Notes under the pieces: generated by a model
Seen by the model: the letters and a program-made list of their open reading frames with translations, nothing else
The model's database searches: none
Told to the model about the DNA's origin: nothing
Program-made: the position numbers and the translations under genes
In this document: piece by piece, positions 60,340-64,000 of the stretch
How positions within the stretch are numbered: the stretch's first letter is position 1
Layout: each line of letters begins with the position of its first letter
DNA from: Macrostomum hystrix
Lineage: Eukaryota > Platyhelminthes > Macrostomidae
Assembly (NCBI GenBank): GCA_950097015.1
Contig: CATNEN010000003.1
Coordinates: 11,561,501-11,625,500 of the forward strand
Length of the DNA: 64,000 nucleotides
Direction of reading: 5' to 3'

Positions 60340-61115
60340 TATTATGGATTGTGGCTGTGGATTCAGGGCTGTGGATTCAGGGCTGTGGATTCAGGGCTGT
60401 GGATTCAGGGCTGTGGATTCAGGGCTGTGGATTGAGGGCTGTGGATTCAGGGTTGCGGACTCAAGGCTGTGGATTCAGGGCTGTGGATTCAGGGCTGTGG
60501 ATTCAGGGCTGTGGATTCAGGGCTGTGGATTCAGGTTTGTGGATTCAGGGCTGTGGATTCAGGGCTGTGGATTCAAGGCTGTGGATTCAGGGCTGTGGAT
60601 TCAGGGCTGTGGATTCAGGGCTGTGGATTCAGGGTTGTGGATTCATGGTTGTGGATTTAGGGTTGTGAATTCAGGTTTGTGGATTCATGGCTGTGGATTC
60701 AGGACTGGTGATTCAGGGCTGTGGATTCAGGTTTGTGGATTCAGGGCTGTGGATTCAGGACTGTGGATTCAAGGCTGTGGATTCAGGACTGTGGATTCAG
60801 GGCTGTGGATTCAGGGCTGTGGATTCAGGGCTGTGGATTCAGGGCTGTGGATTCAGGGCTGTGGATTCAGGGCTGTGGATTCAGGGCTGTGGATTCAGGG
60901 CTGTGGATTCAAGGCTGTGGATTCAGGACTGTGGATTCAGGGCTGTGGATTCAGGGCTGTGGATTCAGGGTTGTGGATTCAAGGCTGTGGATTCAAGGCT
61001 GTGGATTCAAGGCTGTGGATTCAAGGCTGTGGATTCAGGGTTGTGGATTCAGGGCTGTGGATTCAAGGCTGTGGATTCAGGGCTGTGGAGTCAGGGCTGT
61101 GGATTCAAGGCTGTG
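60340..61115. repeat. 14-bp minisatellite GGATTCAGGGCTGT
   Basis: About 55 copies. As three units make 42 bp, each plus-strand frame is open and translates as a 14-residue repeat (GLWIQGCGFRAVDS); these long open frames are not genes. Confidence 0.98.
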
Positions 61116-61436
61116 GATTTGCTCCAAGCCTCTGCTTGATATGAGTGCTCAACTCACTGAAGATTCCCCGGCTTCTCAAATGGACTCTGTCGGGCTGGAG
61201 TGCTTGTTGCTATGGCAACTGAGCGTGAGTCAATGACGGATCAGCTTTGATAGGCTACTCGATTGAGCACATATTCAAAGGCTGCATGGGGATTTGGGAT
61301 CGAGGGCCAGGATCAGGTTTTGGGATGACGCTTCGATAATCCGGATTTGGATAGGAAACTTTATTATCGTTTCGGGATCAGATTTTCAGCCTTTGGTCGC
61401 AGGATTTTTTTAGGGATCAGGGTTGTGGATGAGACG

Positions 61437-62852
61437 CAGTCTAACACTGACACAGTCTAACACTGACACAGTCTAACACTGACGCAGTCTAACACTGACA
61501 CAGTCTAACACTGACGCAGTCTAACACTGACACAGTCTAACACTGACGCAGTCTAACACTGACACAGTCTAACACTGACGCAGTCTAACACTGACGCAGT
61601 CTAACACTGACACAGTCTAACACTGACACAGTCTATCACTGACGCAGTCTAACACTGACACAGTCTAACACTGACACAGTCTAACACTGACGCAGTCTAA
61701 CACTGACACAGTCTAACACTGACGCAGTCTAACACTGACACAGTCTAACACTGACGCAGTCTAACACTGACACAGTCTAACACTGACGCAGTCTAACACT
61801 GACGCAGTCTAACACTGACACAGTCTAACACTGACACAGTCTAACACTGACGCAGTCTAACACTGACACAGTCTAACACTGACACAGTCTAACACTGACG
61901 CAGTCTAACACTGACGCAGTCTAACACTGACACAGTCTAACACTGACACAGTCTATCACTGACGCAGTCTAACACTGACACAGTCTAACACTGACGCAGT
62001 CTAACACTGACACAGTCTAACACTGACGCAGTCTAACACTGACACAGTCTAACACTGACGCAGTCTAACACTGACACAGTCTAACACTGACACAGTCTAA
62101 CACTGACGCAGTCTAACACTGACGCAGTCTAACACTGACACAGTCTAACACTGACACAGTCTAACACTGACGCAGTCTAACACTGACACAGTCTAACACT
62201 GACACAGTCTAACACTGGCGCAGTCTAACACTGACACAGTCTAACACTGACGCAGTCTAACACTGACACAGTCTAACACTGACGCAGTCTAACACTGACG
62301 CAGTCTAACACTGACACAGTCTAACACTGACACAGTCTAACACTGACAAAGTCTAACACAGACACAGTCTAACACAGACACAGTCTAACACAGACACAGT
62401 CTAACACAGACACAGTCTAACACAGACACAGTCTAACACAGACACAGTCTAACACAGACACAGTCTAACACAGACACAGTCTAACACTGACACAGTCTAA
62501 CACTGACACAGTCTAACACAGACACAGTCTAACACTGACACAGTCTAACACAGACACAGTCTAACACAGACACAGTCTAACACTGACACAGTCTAACACT
62601 GACACAGTCTAACACAGACACAGTCTAACACAGACACAGTCTAACACAGACACAGTCTAACACAGACACAGTCTAACACTGACACAGTCTAACACAGACA
62701 CAGTCTAACACAGACACAGTCTAACACAGACACAGTCTAACACAGACACAGTCTAACACTGACACAGTCTAACACAGACACAGTCTAACACAGACACAGT
62801 CTAACACTGACACAGTCTAACACAGACACAGTCTAACACAGACACAGTCTAA
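61437..62852. repeat. 16-bp minisatellite CAGTCTAACACTGACA
   Basis: About 88 copies. The left two thirds mix CACTGACA and CACTGACG units; the right third (from about 62345) mixes CACAGACA and CACTGACA units. A rare TATCACTGA variant occurs at about 61634 and 61954, exactly 320 bp (20 units) apart. Confidence 0.98.
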
Positions 62853-63175
62853 CTCAAACATTCATCCATTCTTACACATCACGATTGTTTGCCATGAAAT
62901 TTGTGGGGCTGAAGTGCCTTTTTCTATGGAAACAGAGCCCGGGAAAGGCGGGTCCAAAGTTGTCTGGGTTTGAGGTCTGGATTTTGGGAAATATTTACAT
63001 TTTAATATTAAGGAATATTCGAAGGATTTAGGAAAATATTTTGGTATTCGACATGAGACTCCGAATCCAAGTTTGGGATCTGATTAGGAAAGCCTATTGA
63101 GTGTTAACTTTGGGATCACATGGTTTGCTCTTGGCATTGTGATTAACAGTGAAAAGAAATTCACATAGCACTGGC
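62853..63175. other. Spacer between arrays
   Basis: Contains TTTGTGGGGCTGAAGTGCCT and CTATGGAAACAGAGC, a diverged match to 61187-61225 (GTCGGGCTGGAGTGCTTGTT, CTATGGCAACTGAGC). No gene. Confidence 0.5.
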
Positions 63176-64000
63176 TTTGCCTGAAGTTCGATGGTCACTG
63201 GCCTGAAGTTCGATAGTCGCTGGTCTTAAGTTCGATAGTCGCTGGCCTGAGGAGGTATGACTCACTTACAAAGCACGAGCCTGAAGTTCGATGGTCACTG
63301 GCCTGAAGTTCGATGGTCACTGGCCTGAAGTTCGATAGTCACTGGCCTGAAGTTCGATGGTCACTGGCCTGAAGTTCGATAGTCGCTGGTCTTAAGTTCG
63401 ATAGTCGCTGGCCTGAGGAGGTATGACTCACTTACAAAGCACGAGCCTGAAGTTCGATGGTCACTGGCCTGAAGTTCGATGGTCACTGGCCAGAAGTTCG
63501 ATGGTCACTGGCCTGAAGTTCGATGGTCACTGGCCTGAAGTTCAATAGTTATTGGCCTGAAGTTCGATGGTCACTGGCCTGAGGTTCGATGGTCACTGGC
63601 CTGAAGTTCGATAGTCAGTGGCCTGAAGTTTGAGGGTCACTGGCCTGAAGTTCGAGGGTCACTGGCCTGAAGTTCGAGGGTCACTGGCCTGCAGTTCGAG
63701 GGTCACTAGCCTGCAGTTAAATAGACACTTGCTTGAGAAGGTAGGACTCACCCACAAAGCACGAGCCTGACTTCGACCCTCGACTGGTCTTAAGTTCGAT
63801 AGTCACTGGCCTGAAGTTCGATGGTCACTGGCCTGAAGTTCGATGGTCACTGGCCTGACGTTCGATGGTCACTGGCCTGAGGAGTTAGGACTCACTCACA
63901 AAGCACGAGCCTGAAGTTCGATAGTCAGTGGCCTGAAGTTCGATAGTCAGTGGCCTGAAGTTCGATAGTCAGTGGCCTGAAGTTCGATAGTCAGTGGCCT
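63176..64000. repeat. 22-bp minisatellite with interspersed spacer, cut by right edge
   Basis: Units of GCCTGAAGTTCGATGGTCAC TG with TAGTCGC, TAGTCAG and GAGGGTCAC variants. A non-monomer block (GAGGAGGTATGACTCACTTA CAAAGCACGA) recurs near 63249, 63414, 63736 and 63871, so the array has a higher-order unit. Confidence 0.97.

Larger units (their letters stand above)
56615..61240. repeat. Degenerate large-unit repeat (three or more copies) carrying nested arrays
   Basis: A block of about 130 bp (AACCTGCTGGAGGGAGGAGG, TGCGGCCCTTGGCAACCGAG, ACTGGAATGGACTGCGCGGA) occurs at about 56735, 58256 and 59598, on the same strand and 1.3-1.5 kb apart. Other pairs follow the same order: TCTGATCTCATG at 56619 and 59277, GAGGCTGGGGTGG with CTCACAGTGTGCTCA at 58628 and 60288, and a TGTCGGGCTGGAGTGCTTGT element at 61187 echoed near 62900. 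On the minus strand the core reads VSAQSIPVPELVSVAKGR in at least two copies. No known protein. Confidence 0.75.

Noticed and set aside
60344-61236. 266-codon open frame with a Gly/Trp/Cys-rich 14-residue repeat
   Set aside because: The 14-bp monomer keeps all three plus frames open with the same peptide, so coding is not indicated.
1-64000. CRISPR-like array interpretation of the regularly spaced repeats
   Set aside because: The repeats are head-to-tail monomers without unique spacers, in a genome with spliced metazoan genes.

Overview
This 64-kb window is animal nuclear DNA. The genes are split by GT..AG introns, stops TGA, TAG and TAA are all used as real stops (standard code), and coding exons are rich in CAG and other trinucleotide runs. 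Five protein-coding genes can be assembled exon by exon with consistent splice phase: (1) an L1CAM/neuroglian-like immunoglobulin cell-adhesion gene on the minus strand, running off the left edge; (2) TYW3, a tRNA wybutosine-synthesis enzyme; (3) a nuclear receptor closest to the estrogen-related receptor (ERR) group; (4) CAMSAP/Patronin, a microtubule minus-end protein, complete from CH to CKK domain; (5, 6) two tandem PIAS-type SUMO E3 ligase paralogues. Gene content and style suggest an invertebrate, probably a lophotrochozoan and possibly a free-living flatworm. That is an inference of low confidence, because no species-diagnostic sequence is visible.

Layout: 1-4.4 kb Ig gene (minus) with three minisatellites in its introns; 4.4-13.8 kb AT-rich gene-poor DNA with several arrays, a SINE-like copy and a broken LINE reverse transcriptase; 13.8-15.4 kb TYW3; 15.7-20.4 kb nuclear receptor, starting only about 300 bp after TYW3; 20.4-24.1 kb gene-poor DNA with small insertions; 24.2-35.7 kb CAMSAP with a 6.2-kb intron that is mostly minisatellite; 35.7-44 kb AT-rich DNA with a long-inverted-repeat DNA element; 44.4-49 kb and 52.1-55.3 kb the two PIAS genes; 55.9-64 kb almost pure tandem and degenerate repeats.

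The outstanding property is tandem repetition. More than twenty different minisatellites (monomers about 14-62 bp) occupy nearly every larger intron and gap, each with its own monomer. Several show higher-order structure in exact register; the best is the 39-bp array in the CAMSAP intron, whose marker monomers are spaced at 10, 11, 13 and 14 monomers. One array (24 bp, nuclear receptor intron) can be traced to a dispersed element that holds a single unexpanded monomer-like segment elsewhere in the window, which suggests how these arrays arise. Another array carries five perfect TGACGTCA (CRE) palindromes. At least three families of short interspersed elements are also visible.

The genes have no obvious shared pathway. 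The only functional cluster is the PIAS pair, which arose by duplication: the PINIT exons have identical length, splice phases match and an 11-base acceptor-side sequence is shared, but the N-terminal exons are unrelated. No CRISPR, operon of bacterial type, rRNA or intact tRNA gene was seen.
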